Below, in pieces: positions 22,010 through 33,594 of a stretch of 64,000 nt of DNA. The notes under the pieces are model-generated. The model was given only the letters and a program-made list of their open reading frames with translations. It searched no databases and was not told where the DNA came from. The position numbers and the translations under genes are program-made. This DNA is from Ligustrum vulgare. Lineage: Eukaryota; Streptophyta; Magnoliopsida; Lamiales; Oleaceae. The DNA lies in the NCBI GenBank assembly GCA_963555705.1, contig OY743189.1, positions 7,457,501-7,521,500 of the forward strand, written 5' to 3'. How positions within the stretch are numbered: position 1 is the stretch's first letter; the number at the start of each line of letters is the position of its first letter.

Positions 22010-23030
22010 GTGCCTACCCATTGCCTAAACTGGGGTACCATTTGGAGAATTGCTTCTTCTTAACCAGGTAAACGTCCCGAAAAAGATCAACATTTGTGTT
22101 GACAACATGCCTTCTCCACTTAGCTCTAGTCGTGTATGGAGAGGAAACTAACTTTGAAGATTTTTTAGTCTCTTATCTTGCATCACAACATCAATTTGGG
22201 GACAATTTTTATCCAGACTTCTCTTTTTTCGAGTAAAACCTTTATTGTACATCATTGTCGCTTCATTAGTCTCCACTCTCCTCTCAATGTCCCCTGCCAT
22301 TGTGTCAATCACAGTGCTCCCTGCCTCTGTCTCCACTCTCCTCTCAATGCCCCCTTCCATTGTATAAATCACAGTACTCCCTGCCTTTATCTCCACTCTC
22401 CTCTCAATGCCCCTAACATTGTATCAATCACAGTGCTCCCTGCCTCTATCTCCACTCTCCTCTCAATGCCCCCTGCCATTGTATCTATTTCTAACCCAAT
22501 GTTCTCTATCACTATCTCTCTCACAGTGCTCTCTGCATCTGTCTCTCTCCTAATATTCCCTGCAATTGTCTCCATCTCATACTCCAATGAACCATTATCC
22601 ATCACAATGTTCCCTGTCCCGATCTCCCTCCCCATATTCTCTACATCGATTTCTCTTCCAATGTTCTATGTTATTCTCTCCCTCACCACATCTCTTGCCT
22701 CCATCTCCCTCTCAAGCATCTCCATCTCAACCTCCTCACTATTATCTCCCTCAGTCCCTACTACTTCACCAGCTATAAAGGAATTATTTCTATGGTCTTC
22801 TCCATATTCTCTATCGGGATGTTGGCTCGGTTTCATCCAATCCATTATAATATCTACCTTCTGATTTATCTCTTCATATTTACCCGATAACCTCATCACA
22901 AGTTGTAACAGTTGTCTCAATATATCATCATGGACGTAAGAAGGTTGACAGTGACGTCTTCGACTTGTTGGAAGAGAAGATTGATGAACACAGGAAATGC
23001 CAGAATTTTGCACCTAAAAGAAGAAGATTA
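22010..23030 (-). pseudogene. Linker region of the Ulp1-like gene with acidic repeats
   Basis: The - strand is open over long stretches. It encodes a hydrophobic/coiled-coil-like start (LRQLLQLVMRLSGKYEEINQ), then a highly charged Glu/Arg/Met repeat region made of 20-residue units (about 22250-22500). A basic segment follows (GFTRKKRSLDKNCPQ), then TRAKWRRHVVNTNVDLFRDV and KKKQFSKWYPSLGNG. One frame change occurs near 22395. This is the spacer typical between DUF1985 and Ulp1 domains in MULE-borne genes, but its sequence is not conserved. Confidence 0.6.
22250..22500. repeat. 60-bp coding minisatellite (about 4 units)
   Basis: Units contain CTCCACTCTCCTCTCAATG at about 22272, 22331, 22391 and 22451, so the period is 59-60 bp. 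On the - strand each encodes about 20 residues of the form STVIDTMAGGIERRVETEAG. One unit is a base shorter, which changes frame. Confidence 0.85.
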
Positions 23031-23394
23031 TAAATAGTTAGCACCAAAAATTCGAAAGAAATATACTAAATTAACATTAGAAGTATACATACGTCATCAT
23101 CACACATATGTGGAGATACTCTTTCCCTCTACCTTAGTGGTGGACCTAGATCATCTTCATCTAGTCCTGCATCACCAACATTCGAGTATCCTCCGTCCTA
23201 ATAGAGGTAAGCATCTAAGATTGGATCTTCTTTTCTAGTCCCCTGAACAAACAATTTTACATATTCTTGCTCTGCCTTATTGGGAGATACCTTCAATGAG
23301 CAACAAATTTTGAGCTGTAGGTATGAAACAATCAAAATTATTAGCTATAATTGAAGTAATGCATTGAAGTAGTTACACATAAAGAAATATACTC

Positions 23395-24285
23395 ACCCGT
23401 GTGTCGTCCAAAACCTTAGCAATATCCTAAGAACAAGGTGTAAGTATTGACTTCCAACAACACATTCTTGGCAGTTTGTTGATATGTAACCTAGCTTGGT
23501 ACATGTTTGCTATTCAAGGAATAGACTCGAACGCCCATACCTAAAGTAAGATGGATAAGTTATTCATTAATATTTAAAATCAAATGAAAACAATTTCTAA
23601 AGCACAAGTTTTGTCATTTACCTATATCTCCAGTGGAAATCCCCACAAATAGTATTTGGGCTTCGGATCCTTTGAAGCTCTAAGGAATGCATGTATTGTA
23701 AACTTGAAACTTTTTGTTCCGCATGGATATATATTGAATAGATCCAAATCATCAACTATATCTAAAGTCTGAAAATTAATAGATGTATTTGTTTCTTTGG
23801 ATTTCAATACAGTCTCGTATATAAGTACTAAACCTAATTTTTATTTGTCATCCAAGTCTTTAGTCTCTTCTTCAAAAGCTTTGTCTAGTTCCTTAGGAGT
23901 AACCTTAGTAAATGTTGGGAAGTATTTATTTCTCAATCAGCCTTTTTCATTTATTTGGCTCCGATACTCCTCCTCATTAGCAGGGCTTAATCCTGTTACA
24001 AGCGTAAACTTGTACAAAGAGAAACGAGCTGCTTTTTCATACCCTAAATAAAACCACAACTCATCCTCACTAATGGAGACAACTCGTTGTATTAACAAGT
24101 TGTGAATTAATTGGGCAAATTATTCTCATGTTCCTGATGTCGTATAATTTACCAAAGCAAGACTTCAAAAACAGCTCCATATGGACATCATCCAACCCAT
24201 CATACACTTTCTCTACATTCGACACGTTAGAATGTGTTGTAACTTTTTCCTCAGATAGATTATCAATATTGTATATGTATTCCAT
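23395..24285 (-). pseudogene. DUF1985 domain, N-terminal part of the MULE-borne Ulp1-like gene
   Basis: The gene appears to start at the ATG at 24285 (MEYIYNIDNL). The - strand then shows the DUF1985 signature: ELFLKSCFGKLYDIRNM, DELWFYLGYEKAARFSLYKF followed by TLVTGLSP, IYPCGTKSFKFTIHAFLRA, YYLWGFPLEI, and VWAFESIP after an intron or break near 23560. DUF1985 is found almost only in plant Ulp1-like proteins, many of them carried by MULEs. Stop codons near 23940 and 23845 show decay. Introns with GT/AG-like borders are probable but cannot be proved here. Confidence 0.78.
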
Positions 24286-24299
24286 ACTGCAAATGACGC

Positions 24300-25757
24300 A
24301 AGATTGTTAGTAACTCAATTAAGGGAAAGTAAGTACTCAAGCACATAGGCTAAGATACTTGAAAATAGTTTAGCTTTTTGGTTATTATGATTGAACCACC
24401 ACTTATTATGATTAAAATTATTTGATTTATCTAACCAACTTCATTAGTATGTATTCTTGGAATTTTCTTTTCACGAAGGAAAATGTTCATAATAGAATGT
24501 AAAATACAATTTTTGGCACTAGTCAAAATTGCTAAAGCTATTATAATATACCAGAATTCAACATACGGAAGGATATTAATTCTTAAAACCACAACTAAAC
24601 ATCATTATTGCCATACCATTCCTTCCTATAATTTTTTTCTAAAACTTCTCAAGGAACACCAGATAACTACAAAAATCTTCAATTCTTGATAACTTGGGTG
24701 CGTTTAGATAGCATAGTTGGAGGAGAGGCACCTTTATTAGAAAAAAGAAGTGGAAAAAAAATTTGAAAATCGGTCCTCCATTGTGTTTCCCTCAATTCTA
24801 ACAATGCCCTAATATATAATATCTTTAAATGCAGATAAAGTAGAAAGGGCAATCAATGGAAATATAATAAATAACATCAAAACCACAAATTTAAGTCGCA
24901 GAGTAAAGTTATTAGTTTACACAAATATATAAAATACATAGAAGTAGAAATGGTCACATTTCTTAACAAGGAAAAATCAAGAGCATCTGTAACAACTTCA
25001 TCAGGTATATATTTTCTTTAATACGTATGCATATGTAGAGAGAGATAGGGAAATAGAGATTTATATCATGAATCTTAGACAAAAAAAGAAGGGCATCTTA
25101 TAAAAATTTAAGAGATACTTTGGCTAGGATCGAAAGGAGTTGGAGGGTGTAGGAGGTGGGGATCGCCGGTAGTGAAGAGGAGGAAGCGACTGAGGCGTAA
25201 GTGGTGTTAGATACGAACAACCCTTTTTCTGGCTTTGGTTCTAATAATGGTAACAAATTGAAACAAAAATGGAGAAATATGTTATATGTTTTAAAGGATA
25301 AAAGAGGAAATAACAATATTAATGTTTTATTCATATATTTTTTTAAGTATAAAATCTGGTCAAGGGCCAAAAAAAGTTTTTAACCGAGTCAAAAGGCCTT
25401 TTCCACTTACACTCACCAATACTGATAGCGCAAAAAAAAAGGCGTATTTCTCCAGGCTATTCAATAAGATGAAAAAACGTAGTTATCCTTACATCTAAAG
25501 TCACATTTGGGCCTTATAAATAGTAAACATTGAAGTGCCATTTATATATAGTAGTGATAGTGATAGTGATAGTGATATATTCATAGAATTAAATAGGATT
25601 GGCCATTTGATCGATTTGGCTCAACTTCAAACCAACTAAGCCTGACTCGATTTGACAATATAACTAGGGAAAATTACCTAAAACCATTGTTTTAAAATTT
25701 AATTATGCTAAATCGAGTGATCAGGAAATATTTGCAAATTTAGGTGTTAATAACTAA
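24300..25757. other. Non-coding stretch right of the Ulp1-like gene
   Basis: No recognisable coding. Short tandem AGTGAT repeats lie near 25551-25578. GGTCAAGGGCC at about 25360 is a weak candidate for the right end of the MULE. Confidence 0.5.
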
Positions 25758-25923
25758 GCATTCGTTTGGTAAATTGATTATAAATGAATTTATAATCTAC
25801 AAAAATTTTCAAACCACTTTTTAAGGATACATATTTTTTATCTCCGACTTTTTAACCACACATCTTACCATGAAAAACCAAATAAATTGGTTTATAATCA
25901 CCAAATATTATCCGAACAAAGGC
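25758..25923. mobile_element. Tourist-like MITE, copy 2
   Basis: A 166-bp element with ends GCATTCGTTTGG and CCGAACAAAGGC, flanked by TAA on both sides (25755-25757, 25924-25926). The interior contains the family's TTTTTAACCACACATCTTACC stretch. Confidence 0.85.
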
Positions 25924-26834
25924 TAAAATAATTTCCCTTTATAATTGCAAATCAGAAAGACGGATCTAATTTCTTTTCCGTTCATTCCTCTCTCCATTTT
26001 TCAAACTGTTCTCGCTCTTCTCCTCTAGATTTGGCTTGCCATTGCAGTTAGCATTTGGTGCTCACCCCATGCTCGAAAACTAGTCAGTCTTCTCATTGAC
26101 TTGGTGGTGATAGTGGGTTCGTCGGTGGTGATAGTGGGTCCGTCGACAAAGCTTATTTAAACTTTGATCCCACAGACTATGAATCCTACAGATTCATTGA
26201 GGTGAGGGGAGGAGAAGGTGGTTGTGGGTTGGTGGTAGATTGTAAATTTTGAGAGACGACGATTCTTGGATGGTGTGGATCATATTGAAGAAATCTGAAA
26301 GAAGAGGAAAACGAATTGAAGGTGGAGGTGGTAGTGGATTTTGAGGTGGTGGTAATGATAGTGGCGATAGTGATAGTGGATTTTGAGGTGGATGAGAAAA
26401 TGGTGGTGATGGGGATGTTTGTAATAAATTACAATTTAAAAACTATGTAATAAGTTAAAACTTTAATACTATGTAATGACTTACACAATGTAATTTATAA
26501 TTTTGAAAAAATTACATAGTGTAATAATTACATATAACAAAAGTTACAACAATGTAAAAATTATATAGTAAAAAAAATTACATACATGTGAAAAAATATA
26601 TTTCATTTACACAAATACCAAACTTTGGGTATTACAACCGAAATTTGCGTCCATTAAAAGTATCACCTATTAATAATTCAACAACATTTATTATTGAAAT
26701 TTACGTTATTCAGAAGAAGTATCATATTATAATACTTTTAAAGTATCACAATATAATACTTACAATACATTTCAAATTTTTGGTGTCATAATCTAATAGT
26801 TTTCATTTTTTATGATACTTAAGAAGTAATTTTA

Positions 26835-27002
26835 GCCCCACTTTGATGTTGATTTTATAGAGTTAATTTGAAGAAATAATTTTTTGAATAGTGATTTTTA
26901 GGAGAATGTGTGGTTAAAAATAGGGAATCTTTTATGTGTTTGTAATGTATGGTTAAAAAAAATAGAAAATTGTATTTTGTTTATAATGAATTCCAAATAG
27001 GG
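26835..27002. mobile_element. Tourist-like MITE, copy 3 (inverse orientation)
   Basis: A 168-bp element with ends GCCCCACTTTG and CCAAATAGGG, flanked by TTA (26832-26834, 27003-27005). The interior GGAGAATGTGTGGTTAAAAA is the reverse complement of the motif in copies 1, 2 and 4. Confidence 0.75.
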
Positions 27003-27005
27003 TTA

Positions 27006-29529
27006 GTATCACACTTGGCATTTTTAACTTCTTATGATTATGATATTTTTCATCATATTTAATCAGAAATTTCATCAAACATATTATTGAATTGATAAAA
27101 GCTCAATGGCGACTTCTTTCAACAAGATACTCATCCTAAGTAGGTCTTTGGAGCTTCGTTGGAGGAAAAAGGGGTAGCATGGCTGTGATTACACGGTGCT
27201 GGTGAGAATATTGTAGGGTTTAAAGAAAAAATAAATAAATGAAGTAAAAATCAGATAAAAATTTAAATCTATTGAGGGATGTAAAAATAGTGAGAAGTGC
27301 TATTATCCCTATGTAATATACTTGATTTTTATAATTATTTTTTATACTATTGAAATATATTTCAATTGATCTGATTGACATGTTTGTAATCATGAACTTA
27401 TCTATATAAACTATGGGTTAAGTTCATGATTATAAACATTTATATTGGAAATGTTTGAAATTAGGCAAATTGTAATTTATTACAAAAGTGTCAAAAGTAA
27501 ATATCAATATCAGGTTTTGCAATTAATTACAATTGTAACTAATGAATTTGTACATATTGTTTTGCTAAAGTAATTGAATCAGTTACAAAATTTAATTAAT
27601 TATATTCACCTTAATTATAAATTCAATTGCAATTGCAATTTAATTACATTCTGTAATGAATTACAGTTTACAATTAATTACAATTATAACTAATGAATTC
27701 GTAAAACATTACTGTAATTCGTAATTTTTAATCATCCACCAACACCACAATCGTTGCCGACGGTAGACCACCATTGAAACATTCCTACTGCATACTTTTT
27801 GTTCTCTTCGAAGTTGCAAAAAATAGAGCTAGAACAACTAGATCTTGTTTGTCTTTTCCATTTATACTTAAACAATACCAAAAAAATATAAATGAAAGGC
27901 CTCCGTTTGGTGACAGTGTGTGGTTTATAAACTGGTTTATTTATAATTTTGAGATAAAAAGTGGTTATCGAAAATTGGAGAGAGAAAATGTGTGTGATTA
28001 AAAAGTGATTTGGAAAATTGTATAATTAATAAACTAGTTTACAAACAAAAAAAAAGGTATTGAACAGTTGCTTATATACAACCAATTCGTTTAACATGCA
28101 CGAAATAAAGAATTGAAATATGTTTACTTGTCATTTCTAAAATTAAGTTTTCTCTCTTTTTTCTCAAAGTCCCCTCTTCATACCTCGATTAATTTTTTCG
28201 CTCGTGCTGGAAGAAATTTCTAGCTCCGCCCTAGGTATGGGCCCAAAGTATAAAAATACAATGATAAGCTATGGTTTGACATTTTTTAGTACTCTTCAAT
28301 CTCCACAAATATCTTCTTTTAGCTCCTTGCAGGTTCGCTGCCACAGCCTAATAAAATACCATGTCCAAACCTTTCTCCACCGGGAAATTCCCCTTGTACA
28401 AGGGAATTGTATAGGGGCTTGTACAGGCCCCTCACTGTGAGGGACTTGTAATAGAGGACCCCCTATACAAATCTAAACTGATATATCAATACCTTTCCTG
28501 TATGTATTGATAATTCAGATATGATATTTCAATTCTTAAGTTTGGCACCAACATTTAAATCTTGCAAGTATAGATACAATGAAATGACATATTGATACAC
28601 ATCAATAAATATTGTAATATAAAGAAAAAGTTTTCAAAAGGTTAAATACATAGCCATTTACAAAAGTCGAGTCGAGATTTTACAAAATAGTATTAAAGAT
28701 CCCGAAGTCATTACATTTCATAAAACATAAACTCCCTAACCAATAGTAAATCATAAGTATCAGCATATAAAAACTCAAGTCTCGGTATGGTAATATTTGA
28801 CACAAGTGCGGGCGAACTCAAAAAATCTATAGAGTGGGGTACTTAGGCAAATAACTTCAGATCTCGTTTCGAAAATACACATACATTTGCAACCATATTT
28901 TGATAGCCTCCATCCAGTCGAGGTTTCTTCAAAGATTTGATGTTCCAGCATCTACAGGTTGAAAATATGGGAAATATGAATACAAAGTATTCAACAATTA
29001 ACAATATTTTTATTTTTAATAATATAACTTTTAGTGGGTCCCATATTACAATCAATTATTATTAGAAGTGCGCATATAATAAGCAAAGAATGTATAACCC
29101 TGAATTCAGGCGTGGTATTCTACAAGTTCTTTTAACAAGCAAAGAGTCAAAATCCGTGAAATCTATTAACAAGAGTAACCACATCATAATCTAGGTACTA
29201 AACTCCGTGACATGAATAACAAGAAAAGCGTCATAGGCTAATTAATAATCAGGATAGAGTATTACAGTAATATCATGCATAAATCTTGACTTTTATGCAA
29301 TATCAAAGTAATGAACGTACAAATAACACGAAATAGCATTTAAGAGCACATAAATGAGAACAATTGTTACTCACAATTATCAAGACCCGAAAATGACAAA
29401 AGAATCAAAATCAGAAAACTACTTTGAAAAAATTGCTTGATGTATCGATACATAATGAACATGTATTCATACATATTCTTGAAGGACTGTAGGATTTTAG
29501 TCTTGAGCCTTCATGATTTTAGTTTCGTA
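27006..29529. other. AT-rich non-coding stretch
   Basis: No supported gene. 27470-27720 is rich in short TTACAATT/AATTGTAA inverted motifs. 27898-28055 resembles a fifth, poorly bounded Tourist copy (GAGAGAGAAAATGTGTGTGATTAAAAA). ATGTATCGATACAT-type palindromes start near 28480 and recur to 30370. Confidence 0.5.
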
Positions 29530-30060
29530 TTATTCTGCCATCAATGCCATTTCAACAACACTCGAAAAAGTAGCTATGCTGGAAGAAGAAATTAACACAT
29601 CCCTACTTAACTTATGTTTAAATCCTTCAATAAAACAATCTATCTTATGTCGCGGTTGGCTAACCATATTTTCAGGAAATCTGGACAATTCCTCAAACTT
29701 CTTAACATAATCGGTCATTATCATATAACATTGTTTAAGCTGGACAAGCTCATTGAGTTTTTGATTCTGTACAGAGGCAGAAAATATTTGTTTCCAAATT
29801 TCTCGTATAATTGTTCCCAAGTAAAAGTTGTAGCTCCTACCAATTAAGCTAGAGTATCCCACCAATAGCCAACACTTCTAGGTAGCATAAAAGTGGCATT
29901 TTCCTCATTGGGAGTATTAGCTTATGAGAAGATTTGTTCAATCGTTCAAATCCAATTCTCGTCTTCGATGGGATCTTTTGCGTGTTCGAATACTGGAGGT
30001 TTTAGGCATCAAAATCTTTCAGTACCTGCACTACCATTTGTTCTGTGAGTGACTTTGTTG
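29530..30060 (-). pseudogene. Ty3/gypsy gag fragment
   Basis: The - strand encodes the capsid region (PF03732 retrotransposon gag type) of a Ty3/gypsy element: a WWDTL motif just upstream of the open frame, FTWEQ/LYEKF in a shifted frame, then KLNELVQLKQCYMIMTDYVK, FEELSRFPENMVSQ, and IEGFKHKLSRDVL. One frameshift near 29780 and at least one stop near 29848 disable it. No protease, RT or LTR is adjacent, so this is an isolated fragment. Confidence 0.83.
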
Positions 30061-30599
30061 ACTTTCACCATTATGGCTGAGTAGTTTTTCAATTTGACGA
30101 GATTGATATCAGACTAATCGATTCAAACAGTTCGTGATTTCAGTTGATCTTGATGGTCGGATTAATTCACGTGAGACAAGTCTTAACCTTTACATTTACA
30201 GTGTTGGAGGATAAAGATGCAAATGATTTACTTTAAGAAAAGTCAAAAAAATTACGATTTTTTTTAAATGTGAAATCGAAGGTACCGATTAATGTATTGA
30301 TACATAAGGAATTAGAAACTTTCAGGGCTTTAATGTATCGATACATGAGGGTTATGTATCTATACATGCATTGTGAATATAAAGGCTGAACCGTTCATTT
30401 TAACTTCATTTTCACGGAGAATTTTTTTTTTCAATCCTACTCCAAAATCATCCCTAAACTCTAAATCACTTATTCTCTTTATTAAATTCATCAAGAATAG
30501 CAAGAGCAAAGACAATTACCAAAAGAAGTGGTTCTTATGTTGTAGTGTGAAACGATTCTAACGAATTTACAGATGAGGATACTCATTCGAGCAGTGGAG

Positions 30600-31480
30600 A
30601 AACATGAGTCAAGCAAAGGCAAGACTAAATCCTAGGTCAACACAGCGTGCACGTCAAGCTTCCTCTCAAGGTAGGGCTTCAGGGTCTAGACGGGGTAAAG
30701 AGAAAGTGGTCGAGTAGAGTGTGTCGATTGATGAAAAGTTTGATGAGTTATTGATATACCTGAACACCTTCTTTCTCAATGTCAAGAAAAAGGCACATTT
30801 TCTTGGAATTCTCAAATTCTCAATCGTCCCCGAGTGGGTAATAAAGCTTTGATTCCTATTTTATTTTAATTTCTCTTACCCTTCATATTTTAATCGATTC
30901 CATTGGAATAAGTTTATTGAAAATTAGGAGAAAGTTTGTGATTGCTTGGTGCAATTTTTTTACGCCAATGCGAAGGTAAAGTTGGGGGTGAGATGATGAG
31001 ATGAAGGTGGAGCAGTTGGCTTGGGGTGACAGTATCTTCAAGTCTATGGCAAAAGAGAATTATTTTTGAGTCGAGTATCAAAAATAAGAGAGGTGTTTGA
31101 GCTGGAGGAGGGCAGTGAGATTTATGACCCGATGTTTAATAACGTTAAGGCGTATCGGCATCATGTTTTCGAGGATCCTATGTTGATGGATATCTTATAG
31201 CATGCGCCCGCACTTCCTTTGATACTAAAGTTCTACACTTGATGCTTACCCACATCATTAAGCCTCGGGGGTTCAAGCATTCGACACTCCAAGCCGATGA
31301 ATTATGGTTTTTGACGATCGTAGCATTGGATAGGCAGGTAGATTGGTGGACTTGATTTTTGGTGGTTTTACATAGAGTATAAGGTCGAGAAGCATTAGAA
31401 TTTTATACAAGAGGGTGATCATGGTGATACTTCGTCATGATGTGATTGACTTCAAGGACAAGGATCTTTAAACTGTTCAC
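30600..31480 (+). pseudogene. Decayed plant transposon protein (PF20167-like)
   Basis: Fragments in several + frames match the order of the putative plant transposon protein family: a basic, Ser-rich N-terminus (MSQAKARLNP, GSRRGKEKVVE), then SIDEKFDELLIYL, FYANAKVKLG (about 30958), and TKVLHLMLTHIIKPRGF with the DELWFL segment (about 31215-31310). Family members are usually several hundred residues and sit inside gypsy-type elements. Here at least five frame breaks occur. Assignment rests on motif order, not on an intact frame. Confidence 0.5.
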
Positions 31481-32093
31481 CTGAACAAGACGCTTGGTGT
31501 CTCGACTTTAGGTAAGACTGGGTACGTTAAGTGTCGTCCTGGAACTAGGACTAGGAGCCAAAAGCTACAGTTGGTGCAGGTAGGCATGGTCAGGGTGCTA
31601 GGGTTGTGAACAAGATTGAGGGTGCACAATGTAGTATGTGTGTTGCTAAGGAGGGTACTAGGGTCGAGAAATAAGCTACTGGGGTTGGCGTTGCACCCAC
31701 TTGTGAGTGGATAGCTTTTATGGTCGAGTCGAAGACTGCACGGGACATGGTTCTTCATAATCAGGTGACTATACTCCAGTCCATTTAGGACTTGACCACT
31801 TGAGTTGGAGTACTCTAGTGCCACTCGACTCCTCGTTGATCTGATGCACCTACCGATCCTATTAATCTCGAGTCCTAGGTTTATTCCCATCCCTTATGAT
31901 GTATCTCGTAGGATACTTTTCTTGTCTACATGTTTTTAAAATAATTTTGGCTGGATATGTGCATCCAAAACTTTTATGTTTCAAGTAATGTCAATTTTAA
32001 TATTTTTTTCTATACATGTTTTTCATATTATATCACTTAACATGTCCTATACTTTGAATACTATCGATATAAATGCATGTAAAGATAATAGCA

Positions 32094-32135
32094 AGTAACA
32101 TACATACCTCAATGGGATGAGGTATGTATGTTACT
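32094..32135. repeat. Perfect 18-bp stem fold-back at a repeat breakpoint
   Basis: AGTAACATACATACCTCA (32094-32111), six-base loop ATGGGA, then the exact complement (32118-32135). The right arm runs straight into the start of the block duplicated at 35100. Confidence 0.9.
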
Positions 32136-32668
32136 AGTTAGGTGTGATAATTGGATAATCTAGTGAGCATTGATGGCAATGAGAGGAGAGCTTCATCTGT
32201 TTTGAAGTGGGTGATTGTGGTTATATCTTTTCTTGGGGGTCATTTGCATCTGTTGCATGTGTTGACCTTTTTTAATTAACTCAGTGTTAATGTTAGGTTC
32301 TTTATGTGAACTTGGTGAAAAGATTTGAGGTTTTCCTTTTGACGTGCTCTCATCACATGTGTGGAGTCACTTATAACTTCTTGTTATTATGTGCTCTATA
32401 TTGACTCGTGTGGAGATGTAATGTGTTTACATTTGTGTTACTTGCTAATGTGATATAAATGCATAATTTGGCTCGCTATGTTTTAGTTAGTACTTGGGTT
32501 TTACCTTGGCACTCACTCAGTGATTACTTTTAGCAGGTATGAGATATGTTTCTAACTCTAAACATTGGTAAAGATATGTTGAGTTCTAATTTGTTTGGAA
32601 CTATTTTGTACAACTAATAAACATTGTGTTCTGGTGTTTCAACTTTGTTTGGAACCAAGGTGGAGATT

Positions 32669-33579
32669 TGTTGGGTATTTTGGTCCTAATCAAACCTCGG
32701 AGGCGATGATAGAACATCGTGACAAATTAATTATGCTTCACAGGTCTTTTGGCCCATGATTAAAGATAATAGTATTGTAAAATCTCCACAAATTAGGTAG
32801 CCCACTTACAAGACGGGCTAAGTGATTAATTGCCCACTTTGACGTTTTAATTGGGTCTCAGCCCTATTGCTCGATGGGTAGGCTTCGGCTAATTAGAACA
32901 CATGACATCCTCTCTTTTCTTGGTGAAAAGCGACTCGGATCTCCCTTTCCCTTTCTCTCTCGGTGACTCGAAGCGTACCTCTGATTTTTAGTGAATCAAA
33001 AATCCGTGAGCCTCCTTGTGCTAGCTCTTTCTGGACCTTGTTCTCTTGTGGCCTAGGTCTTTGCCTTGGTTCCATCATCCCTTCATATGGTTTTTGACCG
33101 TGAACAATTCGTGGCCGGTGACCCCTTTTCCTGTTGATCGTGTTCTTACTATGAGCCGTCTGTTTGGTTCTTGCTGTGGCCTATTCTTCATCCTGTTGTG
33201 CTGCCTTTGTTAGGTTATTGCTGTGAGCATTGTGTGGTTCTTGTTGTGACCCTTTCCTGTTGTGGTTTTGTTGTACAGCCTCTGGTTCGGTCTTGTTGTG
33301 GTCTTGTTGTGCAGTCTCTGTTCAGTTTTTGCGAAGGTAGTGGATTTGGCCATGTTGGGTGTTGTCTAGAAGTGTTTTTAGTGGTGTTACCATTGTGGAC
33401 ATTTGGGTAGATCTGAGCCCTTGATTTACACCTTTCAGTCGGCTATTTTGTGCAATTGAGGGCATTTTCATTACTTCGTTTAGTTGCTTATTATTTTGAT
33501 TCAATTATATTGTCAATCTATATTGGTTATCTACCGTCTAACTCGTTTTACTTTGTGTTTTGGAGGTAAATTCATCACG
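32669..33579 (+). repeat. LTR A (911 bp)
   Basis: Starts TGTTGGGTATTTTGG right after a purine-rich tract and ends TTCATCACG, three bases before a PBS. Compared with LTR B it lacks about 95 bp around 32885 and has a mutated final CA. Confidence 0.78.
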
Positions 33580-33582
33580 AAT

Positions 33583-33594
33583 TGGTATCAGAGC
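33583..33594 (+). promoter_or_regulatory. Primer-binding site (initiator Met tRNA)
   Basis: TGGTATCAGAGC is the exact plant Met-initiator PBS and directly follows LTR A. Confidence 0.88.

Larger units (their letters stand above)
6840..24285. mobile_element. Degenerate large MULE carrying mudrA and a DUF1985/Ulp1 gene (composite extent)
   Basis: A mudrA-type transposase on the + strand (7034-16241) and a DUF1985/Ulp1 gene on the - strand (24285 to about 17640) converge on a non-coding centre. Motifs of the form AAACGACT-n-GTCGTTT crowd both the region before mudrA (6860-7020) and the centre (16380-17480). Plant MULEs carrying both genes are known (the Kaonashi/KI type), so I interpret the genes as one element. 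Terminal inverted repeats could not be fixed: a weak candidate pair is GGGCCCAGTCAAACC near 6330 and GGTCAAGGGCC near 25360. The element is split by a hAT MITE, a LINE fragment and two CACTA elements. The coordinates give only the supported interior. Confidence 0.5.

Noticed and set aside
22178..22864. A 228-codon Ser/Pro/Ile-rich frame on the + strand
   Set aside because: It is the complement of the charged linker of the - strand Ulp1-like gene, which has DUF1985 and Ulp1 motifs on either side in order.
33171..33410. Cys/Val/Leu-rich frames in LTR A and LTR B (33171-33410, 36052-36378)
   Set aside because: They lie in LTRs made of short GTTCTTGTTGTG-like repeats and are not conserved in frame between the two LTRs.
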